Below, piece after piece: positions 28,083 through 38,877 of a stretch of 64,000 bases of DNA (position 1 is the stretch's first letter; each line of letters starts with the position of its first letter). The stretch is from assembly GCF_000512695.2 (NCBI RefSeq), contig NZ_AZRW02000001.1, positions 186,001 through 250,000 of the forward strand. The letters run 5' to 3'. The translations under genes and the position numbers were made by a program. Under the pieces are notes generated by a model that was not told the DNA's origin, searched no databases, and worked only from the letters and a program-made list of their open reading frames with translations. The DNA is from Pseudomonas sp. QTF5. Its GTDB lineage: Bacteria > Pseudomonadota > Gammaproteobacteria > Pseudomonadales > Pseudomonadaceae.

Positions 28083-28212
28083 GTGCGGCACGATACGTGG
28101 GGTACTCCGACCAACAAAACACAAATTGTAGTATTTAAATTAAAGACACAAATACAGTACGTACTAAGCTGAGCTCACGGATTTGAATCTAATCACGGAG
28201 CTTGCCATCGTC

Positions 28213-28554
28213 ATGACCATCCCCAGCAATACCCTGCCCGACATGCAATTCGATACCACCCTCAACTCGCCAAAAGGCTCTGCTGCCGCGCAGCGGGCGC
28301 TGGACTATTACTTGAAACCAGCTGTGTCAGAAGAGGCCAACGAAGAACGTTTCTTCGATGTGAACCGTAACATCAGCAGCGAAGAGGCACTGGTCCATGC
28401 TTCGGATCTGTTGCGATGTGCCGCCGCCACCGCGCATGAATCAGCCAACCAGCTGCAGGGCGCAAGCCGGGATCTGGCGTTTTCGACGGTGCACATGATC
28501 GACATGGCCAAGGCGATGGTCGACCGGTCTCTGGAGGGCAATCAGAACGATTGA
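28213..28554 (+). CDS. DUF3077/DUF6124 small protein
   Basis: This 113-residue acidic, soluble protein has a helical C-terminus (SDLLRCAAATAHESANQLQ, FSTVHMIDMAKAMVDRS). It resembles the small DUF3077-type proteins frequent in Pseudomonas, which have no known function. The ATG at 28213 is preferred over an in-frame start at 28183. It is divergent from the LexA-like repressor and 90 bp upstream of the prrF transcript. Confidence 0.75.
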   Translation: MTIPSNTLPDMQFDTTLNSPKGSAAAQRALDYYLKPAVSEEANEERFFDVNRNISSEEALVHASDLLRCAAATAHESANQLQGASRDLAFSTVHMIDMAKAMVDRSLEGNQND

Positions 28555-28612
28555 CGAGGAAGCGCTTTGGAGGAAGACAGGAAAAATTTTCCAATCGCGC
28601 AGATAAAAACAT

Positions 28613-28645
28613 TTGACTTGCAAATGATAATGATTATTATTGCAT
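28613..28645 (+). promoter_or_regulatory. Promoter and Fur box of PrrF
   Basis: A -35 TTGACT at 28613-28618 and a -10 TATTAT at 28635-28640 (16-bp spacer) overlap a Fur box, AAATGATAATGATTATTATT, at 28622-28641. Iron-bound Fur would block this promoter. Confidence 0.85.
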
Positions 28646-28646
28646 C

Positions 28647-28760
28647 AACTGATCGCGAGATCAGTCGATGGCCCAAGGGACCTTAGGTCGGTCTCCTGGA
28701 CTATCTCCTCATCAGGCTAATCACGGTTTTTGACCCGGCTTTTTGCCGGGTCTTTTTTTT
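28647..28760 (+). ncRNA. prrF: PrrF iron-responsive small RNA
   Basis: A transcript of about 110 nt starts near 28647 and ends at the hairpin GACCCGGC-TTTTT-GCCGGGTC (28732-28752) plus eight T residues. The central CTATCTCCTCATCAGG and CTAATCACGG segments match the conserved pairing core of Pseudomonas PrrF RNAs as I recall it. PrrF, the functional counterpart of RyhB, represses iron-using proteins (sodB, TCA enzymes) when iron is scarce. Only one copy is seen; P. aeruginosa has two in tandem. Confidence 0.85.
28732..28760 (+). terminator. Terminator of PrrF
   Basis: Eight-base-pair GC-rich stem with a T5 loop and a run of eight T at 28753-28760. Confidence 0.9.
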
Positions 28761-28761
28761 G

Positions 28762-29039
28762 CCAGTTATTCTGGCTTTGGCTTCAGGCTAATGAAGTCTG
28801 TGGGTGCTGCAAATTCGATTGGCGCGGATGATATCAAATGAATATCTGTTGGCAAGAGAAGCCCGGTAGCATTGGGCCAAACTAACGCAAAATAGCACTT
28901 GAGAATCACTCGCGCAGTCTCTAAGCTGCATCGGCGTCAAGGAGGACGCCCCCCCTTTTCAACCCCGCAATTTCCCCCCGGTTTATCTCTCCCTTGCGTG
29001 TAAAGTAGCAGCCATAAAAATCATATTCAGGAACTGATT
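28762..29039. other. Intergenic stretch upstream of the M14 carboxypeptidase
   Basis: About 280 bases with no open reading frame or repeat that I can support. It should hold the promoter of the downstream carboxypeptidase gene, which starts with ATG at 29040. Confidence 0.5.
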
Positions 29040-30191
29040 ATGGCCGTGGCTAAATCTTCTTTTGACATCAGCGCAAACTTCGACAGCGGCAACATCGACG
29101 TGCTGGACATCAGCAATCCTCTGCAAGCGCTACTGGCGATCAAGCCAGACACCCGCAGCCAGCACTTCCAGTGGTTCCATTTCAAGGCCAGTGGTCTGCA
29201 CGTCGGTCAAGAACATTGGTTTCGTCTGAACAACGCCAGTAAATCCTCATACAACAAAGCCTGGGATGGCTATCAGGCTGTGGCGTCCTATGACCACGTC
29301 AACTGGTTCCGGGTGCCGACCATCTTCGAAGGCGACTGCCTGCGTTTCAGCCTCGAAGCCACTGCCACTCATGCCTGGTTCGCCTATTTCGAGCCCTATA
29401 GCCGTGGCCGCCATGACTGGCTGATCGAACAGGCACTGACCAAAGCCGGCACCGAACTGCTTGCCACCGGCAAGAGCGTTGAAGGTCGCGACATCCAGTT
29501 GTTGCGTAAAGGTTCAGGTGCCGAAAGTCAGCGCAAGGTCTGGATCATCGCCCAGCAACACCCCGGCGAACACATGGCCGAATGGTTCATGGAAGGGGTG
29601 ATCGAGCGCCTGGAAAAACACGACGACCCAGTGCTGAAAAAACTCCTGGCCAGCGCCGACCTGTACCTGGTGCCGAACATGAACCCGGATGGCGCCTTCC
29701 ACGGTCATTTACGCACCAACGCCATGGGCCAGGACCTGAACCGCGCCTGGCAAAGCGCCAGCCAGGAAGTCAGCCCCGAAGTGCTGTTCGTTCAGCAGCA
29801 GATGGAAAAGTATGGCGTCGACCTGTTCCTCGACATCCATGGCGATGAAGAAATCCCCTACGTGTTCACCGCCGGTTGCGAAGGCAATCCGGGCTATACG
29901 CCACGGATCGAAAAGCTCGAAGAGCATTTCCGTAGTCATCTGAAACATCAAACCAAGGATTTCCAGACCAAACACGGCTACACCCGCGACTTGCCCGGCA
30001 ACGCCAACATGACCCTTGCCTGCAACAGCGTTGGTCAGAAGTTCGACTGCCTGTCGCTGACCCTGGAAATGCCCTTCAAAGACCACAACGACGCACTGAA
30101 CCCGCTGACCGGCTGGTCCGGCAAACGCTCGAAGCAGTTGGGCAAGGACGTGTTGACAACCATCGCCGACATAGTCGATACCCTGCGCTGA
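29040..30191 (+). CDS. M14-family metallocarboxypeptidase, cytosolic carboxypeptidase type
   Basis: A 383-residue protein with an N-terminal beta domain (about 1-120) typical of cytosolic carboxypeptidases, then the peptidase. Zinc ligands are His174 and Glu177 (HPGE) and His267 (DIHGDEE); NMNPDG (213-218) and DLNRAW (232-237) supply substrate-binding residues, and Glu343 in TLEMPF is the likely catalytic base. There is no signal peptide. Eukaryotic relatives remove glutamates from tubulin; bacterial substrates are unknown. It stands alone between PrrF and a repeat. Confidence 0.88.
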   Translation: MAVAKSSFDISANFDSGNIDVLDISNPLQALLAIKPDTRSQHFQWFHFKASGLHVGQEHWFRLNNASKSSYNKAWDGYQAVASYDHVNWFRVPTIFEGDCLRFSLEATATHAWFAYFEPYSRGRHDWLIEQALTKAGTELLATGKSVEGRDIQLLRKGSGAESQRKVWIIAQQHPGEHMAEWFMEGVIERLEKHDDPVLKKLLASADLYLVPNMNPDGAFHGHLRTNAMGQDLNRAWQSASQEVSPEVLFVQQQMEKYGVDLFLDIHGDEEIPYVFTAGCEGNPGYTPRIEKLEEHFRSHLKHQTKDFQTKHGYTRDLPGNANMTLACNSVGQKFDCLSLTLEMPFKDHNDALNPLTGWSGKRSKQLGKDVLTTIADIVDTLR

Positions 30192-30200
30192 TTACTCTTT

Positions 30201-30299
30201 AAGATCAAAAGATCGCAGTGTAGGAGCTGCCGCAGGCTGCGATCTTTTGATCTTGGGGACACCTTCGATTTTTAAGATCAAAAGATCGCAGCCTGCGGT
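30201..30299. repeat. Second repeat family, AAGATCAAAAGATCGCAG type
   Basis: An inverted repeat at 30201-30254 (AAGATCAAAAGATCGCAG with its complement) followed by another half-copy at 30274-30299. Different from the GGGAGCGGGC REP family. It fills the gap between the carboxypeptidase and LRR-kinase genes. Confidence 0.85.
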
Positions 30300-30400
30300 G
30301 CCCGCGAAGGCTGCCTGACAGCCTCCACACCTTTCCCGCTATCATGTCGCCCATTTCCAGGCCCCCAACGCCCTCCTCCTGATCAATAGCGAATCTGCCC

Positions 30401-31705
30401 ATGGATACCCTCGCACAACTGCGCGCCGGCCAACTGTCGGGCATCACCCGTTTGGACTTGTCCTGCGGCCTGACCGAGTTCCCCCGGGAAATCTTCGACC
30501 TGGCGGACTCGCTGGAAGTGCTCAATCTCAGCGGCAACGCCTTGCGCAGCCTTCCGGACGACTTGCACCGTTTGACCCGTTTGCGCGTGCTGTTCTGCTC
30601 AGACAATCAGTTCACCGAACTGCCCGCTTGCCTTGGCCAGTGCACCGCGCTGACGATGATCGGCTTCAAGGCCAACGCCATCGAAAACGTGCCGGGCGCC
30701 GCCCTGCCGCCGCTGTTGCGTTGGCTGATCCTCACCGATAACTGCATCACGAGTCTGCCGACCGAACTGGGTGAACGCCCGCATCTGCAAAAGCTCATGC
30801 TCGCCGGCAACCGGTTACAGCATTTGCCCGAGAGCCTGAGCCATTGCCATCAACTCGAACTGATCCGTATCGCCGCCAATCAGCTCACCGAGCTCCCCGA
30901 GTGGCTGCTGACCCTACCGTGCCTGACCTGGCTGGCGTACGCCGGTAACCCGCTGGAAACCGAAGCCGATGCCGCCGCCCTCCAAGCTACGGCGAGCATT
31001 TCCTGGTCCCAACTGAGCCTGGAGAAAAAGCTCGGCGAAGGCGCGTCGGGGGTTATTCATCAGGCGTTGTGGGAGCAGACGAAACAGGTCGCGGTGAAAC
31101 TCTACAAAGGCGAAATGACCAGCGATGGCTCGCCGTTGCACGAAATGAACGCCTGCATCACCGCCGGTATCCACCCTAACCTGATCCGGGTCGAGGGCCG
31201 AATTGTCGATCACCCGCAGCAAACGGCCGGGTTGGTGATGCAACTGATCGATCCGAGTTACCGCAACCTGGCCGGGCTGCCGAGCCTGACGTCCTGCACC
31301 CGCGACGTCTACGCCGACGACACACGGTTCAACGCTGACGTGGCGCTGCGCATCGCCAGTGGCATCGCTTCAGTGGCTGAACATTTGCACCGCCAAGGCA
31401 TCACTCACGGCGACCTCTATGGTCACAACATCATGTGGAACGAGCACGGTGACTGCCTGTTGGGCGACTTTGGTGCGGCGTCTTTCCATGCCACTTCGGA
31501 CAGCCTTGAAAGCCGTGCGCTGCAACGGATCGAGGTGCGGGCGTTCGGGGTACTGCTGGGGGAATTGCTGGAGCGGATCGACTCGGGGTTGAGTGATGAA
31601 GGGCGTGAGTCGTTAGAGGCATTGCAACAGCGCTGCTGTCAGCCGGATGTGCTGGCGCGACCGGGGTTCAGCGAGGTTGTGCGGGAGTTAGCTGCGTTCA
31701 ACTAG
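30401..31705 (+). CDS. Leucine-rich-repeat protein fused to a serine/threonine-kinase-like domain
   Basis: A 434-residue two-domain protein. Residues 14-185 hold about seven leucine-rich repeats of the LxxLPxxL type (LEVLNLSGNALRSLPDDL, LQKLMLAGNRLQHLPESL). From 206 to 434 comes a protein-kinase fold: glycine loop LGEGASGV (211-218), Lys233 in VAVKLYKGE, Glu248, the catalytic loop HGDLYGHN with Asp338 and Asn343 (HGD instead of HRD), and DFG at 356-358. No APE motif is evident, so the activation segment is reduced. No secretion signal. It could phosphorylate host or self proteins, or act in phage defence; no partner is adjacent. Confidence 0.85.
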   Translation: MDTLAQLRAGQLSGITRLDLSCGLTEFPREIFDLADSLEVLNLSGNALRSLPDDLHRLTRLRVLFCSDNQFTELPACLGQCTALTMIGFKANAIENVPGAALPPLLRWLILTDNCITSLPTELGERPHLQKLMLAGNRLQHLPESLSHCHQLELIRIAANQLTELPEWLLTLPCLTWLAYAGNPLETEADAAALQATASISWSQLSLEKKLGEGASGVIHQALWEQTKQVAVKLYKGEMTSDGSPLHEMNACITAGIHPNLIRVEGRIVDHPQQTAGLVMQLIDPSYRNLAGLPSLTSCTRDVYADDTRFNADVALRIASGIASVAEHLHRQGITHGDLYGHNIMWNEHGDCLLGDFGAASFHATSDSLESRALQRIEVRAFGVLLGELLERIDSGLSDEGRESLEALQQRCCQPDVLARPGFSEVVRELAAFN

Positions 31706-31720
31706 CGGCAAATATAAAAC

Positions 31721-31752
31721 CTGTGGCGAGGGAGCTTGCTCCCTCGCCACAG
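31721..31752. repeat. Short palindromic repeat, GGCGAGGGAGCTTGC type
   Basis: A 32-bp palindrome CTGTGGCGAGGGAGCT plus its mirror, followed by a partial copy at 31758-31771. The same unit forms the centre of the emrA-emrB hairpin and the ends of the 35352-35484 element. Confidence 0.85.
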
Positions 31753-31797
31753 GCTAGCCCCCTCGCCACAAGTCAGATCACAGACTGTCGGAGCCGC

Positions 31798-32502
31798 TTA
31801 ACCCGCTAACCCAACAAACATATCTTGCACGTCATCGTGGTTATCGAGGCCTTCGAGGAACGCTTCGACTTCCGCCATCTGCTCATCGCTCAAACCACTG
31901 ACCGGGTTCTTCGGCTGGTAACCCAACTTGGCCGACAACACCGTGAAACCCTGCTCCGGCAGCGCTTTCTGCACCGCATCAAGGTCCGTAGGTTCGGTCA
32001 GGAACAGCGTCGCGCCGTCTTCACCTGGTTCGAAATCCTGGGCACCGGCTTCGATTGCAGCCATTTCCGGATCGGCGTCAGGGCTGTCCGGGGACGCCTC
32101 GATCATGCCGACGTGGTTGAAGTCCCAGGCCACCGAACCGGAAGCGCCCAACTGGCCCTTGCGGAACGCGACGCGGATTTCAGCGACGGTGCGGTTGATG
32201 TTGTCAGTCACGCATTCAACGATCAGCGGCACCTGATGCGGTGCGAACCCTTCATAGGTCACGCGATGGTATTGCACGGTTTCGCCGAGCTGGCCGGAGC
32301 CTTTCTTGATCGCGCGTTCCAGGGTTTCGCGGGGCATCGAGGCTTTTTTCGCCTGTTCAACCACCAGACGCAGGTGTGCGTTGGTGGTGGTATCGGCACC
32401 GTTGCGCGCAGCGATGGTGATTTCTTTCACCAGTTTGCCGAAGATCTTGCCCTTGGCGTTGGCTGCCGCTTCTTTGTGTTTAACCTTCCACTGTGCGCCC
32501 AT
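31798..32502 (-). CDS. YebC/PmpR-family DNA-binding or translation factor
   Basis: A 234-residue YebC-type protein: N-terminal helical domain with [21 protein letters not shown] and [21 protein letters not shown], then the acidic C-terminal lobes. Family members have been described as transcription regulators (PmpR represses the pqs quorum system in P. aeruginosa) and, more recently, as factors rescuing ribosomes at proline stretches. It starts at 32502 with ATG, is monocistronic, and is divergent from the vgrG gene. Pseudomonas carries more than one YebC paralogue; this one is away from ruvC. Confidence 0.92.
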   Translation of the reverse strand: MGAQWKVKHKEAAANAKGKIFGKLVKEITIAARNGADTTTNAHLRLVVEQAKKASMPRETLERAIKKGSGQLGETVQYHRVTYEGFAPHQVPLIVECVTDNINRTVAEIRVAFRKGQLGASGSVAWDFNHVGMIEASPDSPDADPEMAAIEAGAQDFEPGEDGATLFLTEPTDLDAVQKALPEQGFTVLSAKLGYQPKNPVSGLSDEQMAEVEAFLEGLDNHDDVQDMFVGLAG

Positions 32503-32733
32503 TACTCACTCTCTTGATCTATGGCGCCGAGACATCTATTGGCCGACGCATTGCGCCAGTTTATACGGCCTAAAGATGCCAATCGACCAAAAATTCCAAG
32601 ATCTTCACCCCATGACTGATCGACATTTTCACTAGTGCTTGTAGGGCGATTCTGAAAAGTCGATTTGCGGTGACGCTTCAGGGCTGTGGTTTCGTACCCT
32701 CTGCGCCCATCCTCCCTGGCAGAAGCGCGTTCG

Positions 32734-34158
32734 ATGCACAACGACAAGGAAAGCCCCTTCACCCTGACACTCCTCGACGGCGGTTTGAGTCTGCAGGTGT
32801 TGCAGTTCAGTGGCCGTGAAGGTCTCAACCAGCCCTATCGATTCGACATCGACGTGATCGGCCTCGCACCGTCAATGCACCTCGACCAATGGCTGCAACA
32901 ACCGGCGTTCCTGCGACTGGCAGATGACCAGGGCATTCACGGCGTGATCCACAGCGTCAGTCGCGAACATCGCGGCCCGCACCGGGTCGGCTACTCTCTG
33001 GTGCTGGCGCCCCATCTTCAACAACTTCACCTGCACAGCTCGCGTCGGGTGTTTCATCGTCTCAGCGTGCCCGCGATCGTGCGCCAGTTGCTGGAGGAGC
33101 ATCAGTTGCCCGAGCACAGCTACCGCTTCGAACTGGCAAACGGGTGCTACCCGCCCCGGCCTTTTTGCATTCAGTACGATGAGAGCGATCTGGCCTTCAT
33201 GCAGCGGCTGTGTGAAGAAGAAGGCATCCACTATCACTTCGAACATCAGCGCGACGGGCACGTGCTGGTGCTGGCCGATGACAGCCTGAGTTTCCCCCAA
33301 GAGCCATTGCTGATGCCGTTCCAGGACGACGCATTCAACGACTCTGCCTTGCCGGTGATCAGCGAACTGTTCCAGCGCCATGACCCGGACCCCGCCCCTG
33401 CACAATGGGAGGCCAGAAACCGCGGCTCGCAGATGATCGGCGACGGAGCAGCTAACCACCCATTCGCCAGAACGGCTCCGGTGCCAACACGCCCCGCGCC
33501 CGAACAGCTTCATCATGATCAGCTCAGCCGCCGACGGCTGGAACGTCTGCGTTGCCAGCAACGGCAGATCCACGGCCAAAGTAACCAGAGCGAACTGTGC
33601 AGTGGACGGATCCTGCAAGTGGCGCAACACCCGCTCTCAAGTTTCAACGATCAGTGGCTGCTCACCGATATCCGACACCACGGACAGCAGCCGTCGATTC
33701 TCGCCGAGGACCAGGCCGGTGGTGCCCGGCGCTACAGCAATCAGTTCACTGCCATTCCCTGGTCAACGGTGTTCAGGCCCGCGCTCAAACAGGCCCGGCC
33801 GAGCATCCCGGGTTATCAGACCGCCCGAGTGCTGGGCCCCGTCGGGCAACCGGCGGCGCTCGATGATTTGGGCCGGATACAGGTCATGCTATGGCCGACG
33901 CCGACGTTCGAGGCAGAGGAACCCGCCGGGTTCTGGCTACCGGTAGCCCTCGCAACGCCAGACGGTCGGATCGATCCGGCCAGGCTGCCCGTGGCCGGCA
34001 CCGAGGTGTTGGTCAGTTTTCTCGACAGCGACCCGGACCGGCCGGTGCTGTGTGCCGGTATGGGCCATCCCCAGCCTTCCCGGCCCGCTCCGGAGCCACG
34101 CCGCGATGGTCGTCTGCTGCTCGACTGGCTGGTCAACCGCTCGGATCTCATGCCGTGA
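32734..34158 (+). CDS. vgrG: Orphan VgrG-like type VI spike protein, short form
   Basis: A 474-residue spike protein. Residues about 1-300 form the gp27-like part (FTLTLLDGGLSLQVLQFSGREGLNQPYRF, IQYDESDLAFMQRLCEEEGIHYHFEH). About 340-445 corresponds to the gp5-like OB region (GYQTARVLGPVGQPAALDDLGRIQVMLWP, GTEVLVSFLDSDPDRPVLCAG). It stops about 30 residues later, whereas usual VgrG proteins continue into a beta-helical needle of 100 residues or more. No hcp, tssB/C, PAAR, effector or immunity gene lies nearby. The ATG at 32734 gives the normal N-terminus. Confidence 0.85.
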   Translation: MHNDKESPFTLTLLDGGLSLQVLQFSGREGLNQPYRFDIDVIGLAPSMHLDQWLQQPAFLRLADDQGIHGVIHSVSREHRGPHRVGYSLVLAPHLQQLHLHSSRRVFHRLSVPAIVRQLLEEHQLPEHSYRFELANGCYPPRPFCIQYDESDLAFMQRLCEEEGIHYHFEHQRDGHVLVLADDSLSFPQEPLLMPFQDDAFNDSALPVISELFQRHDPDPAPAQWEARNRGSQMIGDGAANHPFARTAPVPTRPAPEQLHHDQLSRRRLERLRCQQRQIHGQSNQSELCSGRILQVAQHPLSSFNDQWLLTDIRHHGQQPSILAEDQAGGARRYSNQFTAIPWSTVFRPALKQARPSIPGYQTARVLGPVGQPAALDDLGRIQVMLWPTPTFEAEEPAGFWLPVALATPDGRIDPARLPVAGTEVLVSFLDSDPDRPVLCAGMGHPQPSRPAPEPRRDGRLLLDWLVNRSDLMP

Positions 34159-34248
34159 CGCCTTCGTCGATTACCGATTGCACACAGCGGGTGGTGGCGA
34201 TGTTTGTGCAGAGGGTTCGCGAGAGTCTGGTTTAGGCAGGTCCGGCCT

Positions 34249-34340
34249 CTTCGCGGGCAAGCCCGCTCCCACAGGATTGATGCTGGCCGCAAATCCTGTG
34301 TACGACGCAAAATCTGTGGGAGCGTGGCTTGCCCGCGAAG
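34249..34340. repeat. REP/REPIN inverted repeat 9
   Basis: Facing REP halves of the GCGGGCAAGCCCGC subtype between the convergent vgrG and desulfhydrase genes. The right half has an extra T (GAGCGTGGCTTGCC). Confidence 0.88.
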
Positions 34341-34380
34341 ACGGCGGCACAGTCAACATTGATGTCTCTGACTGCGCCCT

Positions 34381-35307
34381 TCAGGTTTGTGAACTGAAAC
34401 CCCGGCGACCCTGCAAGCCGCCGGTGTGGATGAAGATCAGCCGCGTGCCCCGGGCAAATCTTCCCGCCTCGACTTGCTGCTTGAGCGCCATCAGCGCTTT
34501 ACCGGTGTACAGCGGTTCGAAAAGAATGCTGCTGGCCTGCTCGGTCTGCGCGATGAATTCGAGTAACAACGGATCGACTTTGGCAAAACCGCCACGGCTG
34601 GCATCGAACAGCTCATAAGCTGGGCCCTGTAAACCCGCCTCGCGGACAATCGATTCGACTTGCTGCGCCACGCCATGATCGTCAGGCACCGCCAACGCGC
34701 CATACACCGGATGTTCGCCCGCCTCGGCCAGAACCAGACCGGCCAAGGTGGTGCCCGTTCCGCAGGCCACCCACCAGCCGTCGTAGTGGCTCCAGCCCAG
34801 ATTGCTCAACTTTTCGCAGGCCTGAGTCACCAATTGCCGGCAACCTTTCGCCCCAAGCAATCCGCCGCCACCTTCCGGCACTGGATGTAGCTCGGGGTAT
34901 TGCTCCCGCCAGGGCGCCCAGAAGCCTGGTTCGTGCCGTGCTCGATAGCCTCCATAACCCAACCAATGCAAGTGCATGCCGAACGCCTGCAAGTCCTTCA
35001 CCGTGGGCGTTTCTTGCCGATGCCCGCGCAGCAGGCCAACCGTGGTGAAACCGAAGCGTTTGCCCGCCGCAGCCAGTGCATGAAGATGATTGGAATGAGC
35101 GCCGCCCAGGCTGATGATGCCTTGGGCGCCGCTCTGGTTGGCGGCTTTCAGGTGTTCGATGAGTTTGAACCACTTGTTGCCACTGATCAGCGGGTCGATC
35201 TGGTCCAGACGCAGGATCGCGACGTCGATGCCGGCAGTGGTGAGCCAGTCGAAGTGAAGGGATTCGAGGGGGGCTTGGGGTAGCCAGTCTGTTGGTGGGA
35301 AAAGCAT
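34381..35307 (-). CDS. PLP-dependent D-cysteine desulfhydrase / ACC deaminase-like enzyme
   Basis: A 308-residue fold-type II PLP enzyme. The cofactor Lys lies in ISGNKWFKLIEHL (residues 41-53), the phosphate-facing SLGGAHSNHLHALAAAGKRFG follows, and a glycine-rich VACGTGTTLAGLVLAE loop binds PLP phosphate. True ACC deaminases are about 338 residues and have different active-site residues, so D-cysteine desulfhydrase or a related deaminase is the safer call. It is monocistronic between repeats. Substrate is uncertain. Confidence 0.8.
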   Translation of the reverse strand: MLFPPTDWLPQAPLESLHFDWLTTAGIDVAILRLDQIDPLISGNKWFKLIEHLKAANQSGAQGIISLGGAHSNHLHALAAAGKRFGFTTVGLLRGHRQETPTVKDLQAFGMHLHWLGYGGYRARHEPGFWAPWREQYPELHPVPEGGGGLLGAKGCRQLVTQACEKLSNLGWSHYDGWWVACGTGTTLAGLVLAEAGEHPVYGALAVPDDHGVAQQVESIVREAGLQGPAYELFDASRGGFAKVDPLLLEFIAQTEQASSILFEPLYTGKALMALKQQVEAGRFARGTRLIFIHTGGLQGRRGFSSQT

Positions 35308-35351
35308 TGATGCCGGCTCGGGGTAAAGAGCCGGTATCTTAGCAGCCCACT

Positions 35352-35484
35352 TGTGGCGAGGGAGCTTGCTCCCGCTCGGCTGCGCAGCAGCCGTAAAATC
35401 AGCGACGGTGATTAACCTGACACAACACCATCGCTGAAAGGGGGAGTCCTTCGGCCTCCAGCGGGAGCAAGCTCCCTCGCCACA
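35352..35484. repeat. Composite repeat between the desulfhydrase and fadH
   Basis: The ends are mirror copies of the TGTGGCGAGGGAGCTTGCTC unit. The 90-base middle is not palindromic as a whole, so this looks like a REPIN pair with a long spacer. Confidence 0.8.
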
Positions 35485-35496
35485 GGGTTATGCGTA

Positions 35497-37557
<2,061 letters not shown>

Positions 37558-37743
37558 TCACGGAAAAATGCAGGAGCTCTTCGGCCCCGTCAGTCATGTT
37601 CGACAGACTAAGAGTCGCACTGCCGTCACTCAATGACCGTAACTGACAACTTATTGATCCAAATGCGCAGCGCCCCTTGGCAAGCGCGGACGTGAGCCCT
37701 ACCCTAGTCGCGAACCCTGCACGCGGCCGTTGACTGTTTCCAC

Positions 37744-38874
37744 ATGCGCAAACTTTTGTACTTGACCCTCTCCATGGCGTTGATCGCCGCTCTCACGACC
37801 TACGCCATGTGGGCCGCGGATCGTCCGGTGGGTCATTACCTGTCAGACCTGCGCATCAGTCTCGCAGTTGATGAGGGTACCCCCGCCGATCGCGGCAATC
37901 TGCTGGGCATCCAGCCCGAGCTGTTCCCCACCGATTATCAAAGCCCCGAACGCCTGCACCGCAAGCTCGCGGCCTACTTGCAGAAGGCTCAGGATCAGGG
38001 CCTGCTGAATGAAAAAACCATCGTCATACTGCCCGAACATATCGGCACCTGGCTGATGATCAGCGGCGAAAAAGACGAGTTGTACCAGGCCACTACGCTC
38101 AAGGAAGCCATGAACTGGCTGGCGGTGAGCAACCCGTTGCAGTTCATCCGCGCCCTGATCAGTGCCGAGGGCGGCAACCGTCTCGACGACGCGCACTTGC
38201 GGATGAAAGCCAAGAAAATGGCCAAGAATTACCAGGCGCTGTTCGGCGGCTTGGCGAAAGAATTCCGCATCACTCTGGTGGCGGGTTCCATCGTGTTGCC
38301 CGAGCCGAGTGTCAGCGATGGTACCCTGAAGATTGGACGCGGTGCCCTGTACAACAGCAGCGTAGTGTTCGGTCGCGACGGGTTGCCGATCGGCCAGCCT
38401 CAGCGGCAAATGCACTCGACTTTCGCTGGGCACAACACTGTCGAAGCCAATTCCGAACACACGATCAATGTCGTCGATACACCGGCCGGACGCCTGGGCG
38501 TGCTGATCGGCAGCGACAGTTGGTATCCCGACAACTATCGCAAACTCGACGATCAAGGCGCGCAACTGGTGGCGGTCCCGGCGTTCGTCGTCGGGCGCGG
38601 GTCCTGGGATCAACCGTGGCGCGGCTACAAAGGCCAGTCCACGCCGAACTCTGTCAGCCTCAACGCTGGCGAACTCAGTGAAGGTCAGGCCTGGCATCGG
38701 CTGACGCTGATCGCCCAACCGTCCGGCAGCCAGACCATCGCCGGCATGAGTGTGTTCCTGCGCGGTCAGTTCTGGGACAAGGGCAGCGCCGGTCAAAGCT
38801 TCCTCAGCAGCAACGGGCAACAATTCGCCGACGGCGATGCCCGGGGCGCGCGTTTGCTGAATCTCTGGCTGTAA
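37744..38874 (+). CDS. Nitrilase-fold (carbon-nitrogen hydrolase-like) protein lacking catalytic Cys and Lys
   Basis: A 376-residue protein with one N-terminal hydrophobic segment (about 5-25), probably a signal anchor. The rest has the nitrilase fold. The catalytic Glu position is kept (ILPEH, Glu98). The Lys position (usual YRKIH) reads QRQMH at 220-224. The Cys elbow (usual ICYDLRFP) reads IGSDSWYP at 255-262, so Gly256 replaces Cys. It is predicted to be inactive as an amidase. The AraC gene follows 3 bp downstream, so the two form an operon. Ligand binding or a regulatory role is possible. Confidence 0.78.
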   Translation: MRKLLYLTLSMALIAALTTYAMWAADRPVGHYLSDLRISLAVDEGTPADRGNLLGIQPELFPTDYQSPERLHRKLAAYLQKAQDQGLLNEKTIVILPEHIGTWLMISGEKDELYQATTLKEAMNWLAVSNPLQFIRALISAEGGNRLDDAHLRMKAKKMAKNYQALFGGLAKEFRITLVAGSIVLPEPSVSDGTLKIGRGALYNSSVVFGRDGLPIGQPQRQMHSTFAGHNTVEANSEHTINVVDTPAGRLGVLIGSDSWYPDNYRKLDDQGAQLVAVPAFVVGRGSWDQPWRGYKGQSTPNSVSLNAGELSEGQAWHRLTLIAQPSGSQTIAGMSVFLRGQFWDKGSAGQSFLSSNGQQFADGDARGARLLNLWL

Positions 38875-38877
38875 GCG

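Noticed and set aside
34155..34235. 26-codon frame beginning with GTG over the vgrG stop
   Set aside because: Too short, no recognisable family, no convincing ribosome site. Could be a remnant of the next gene, but nothing supports it.
2221..35484. Repeated GC-rich palindromes that could suggest CRISPR or terminators
   Set aside because: They are dispersed one per gap, face-to-face pairs with variable loops and no regularly spaced spacers, so they are REP/REPIN elements.
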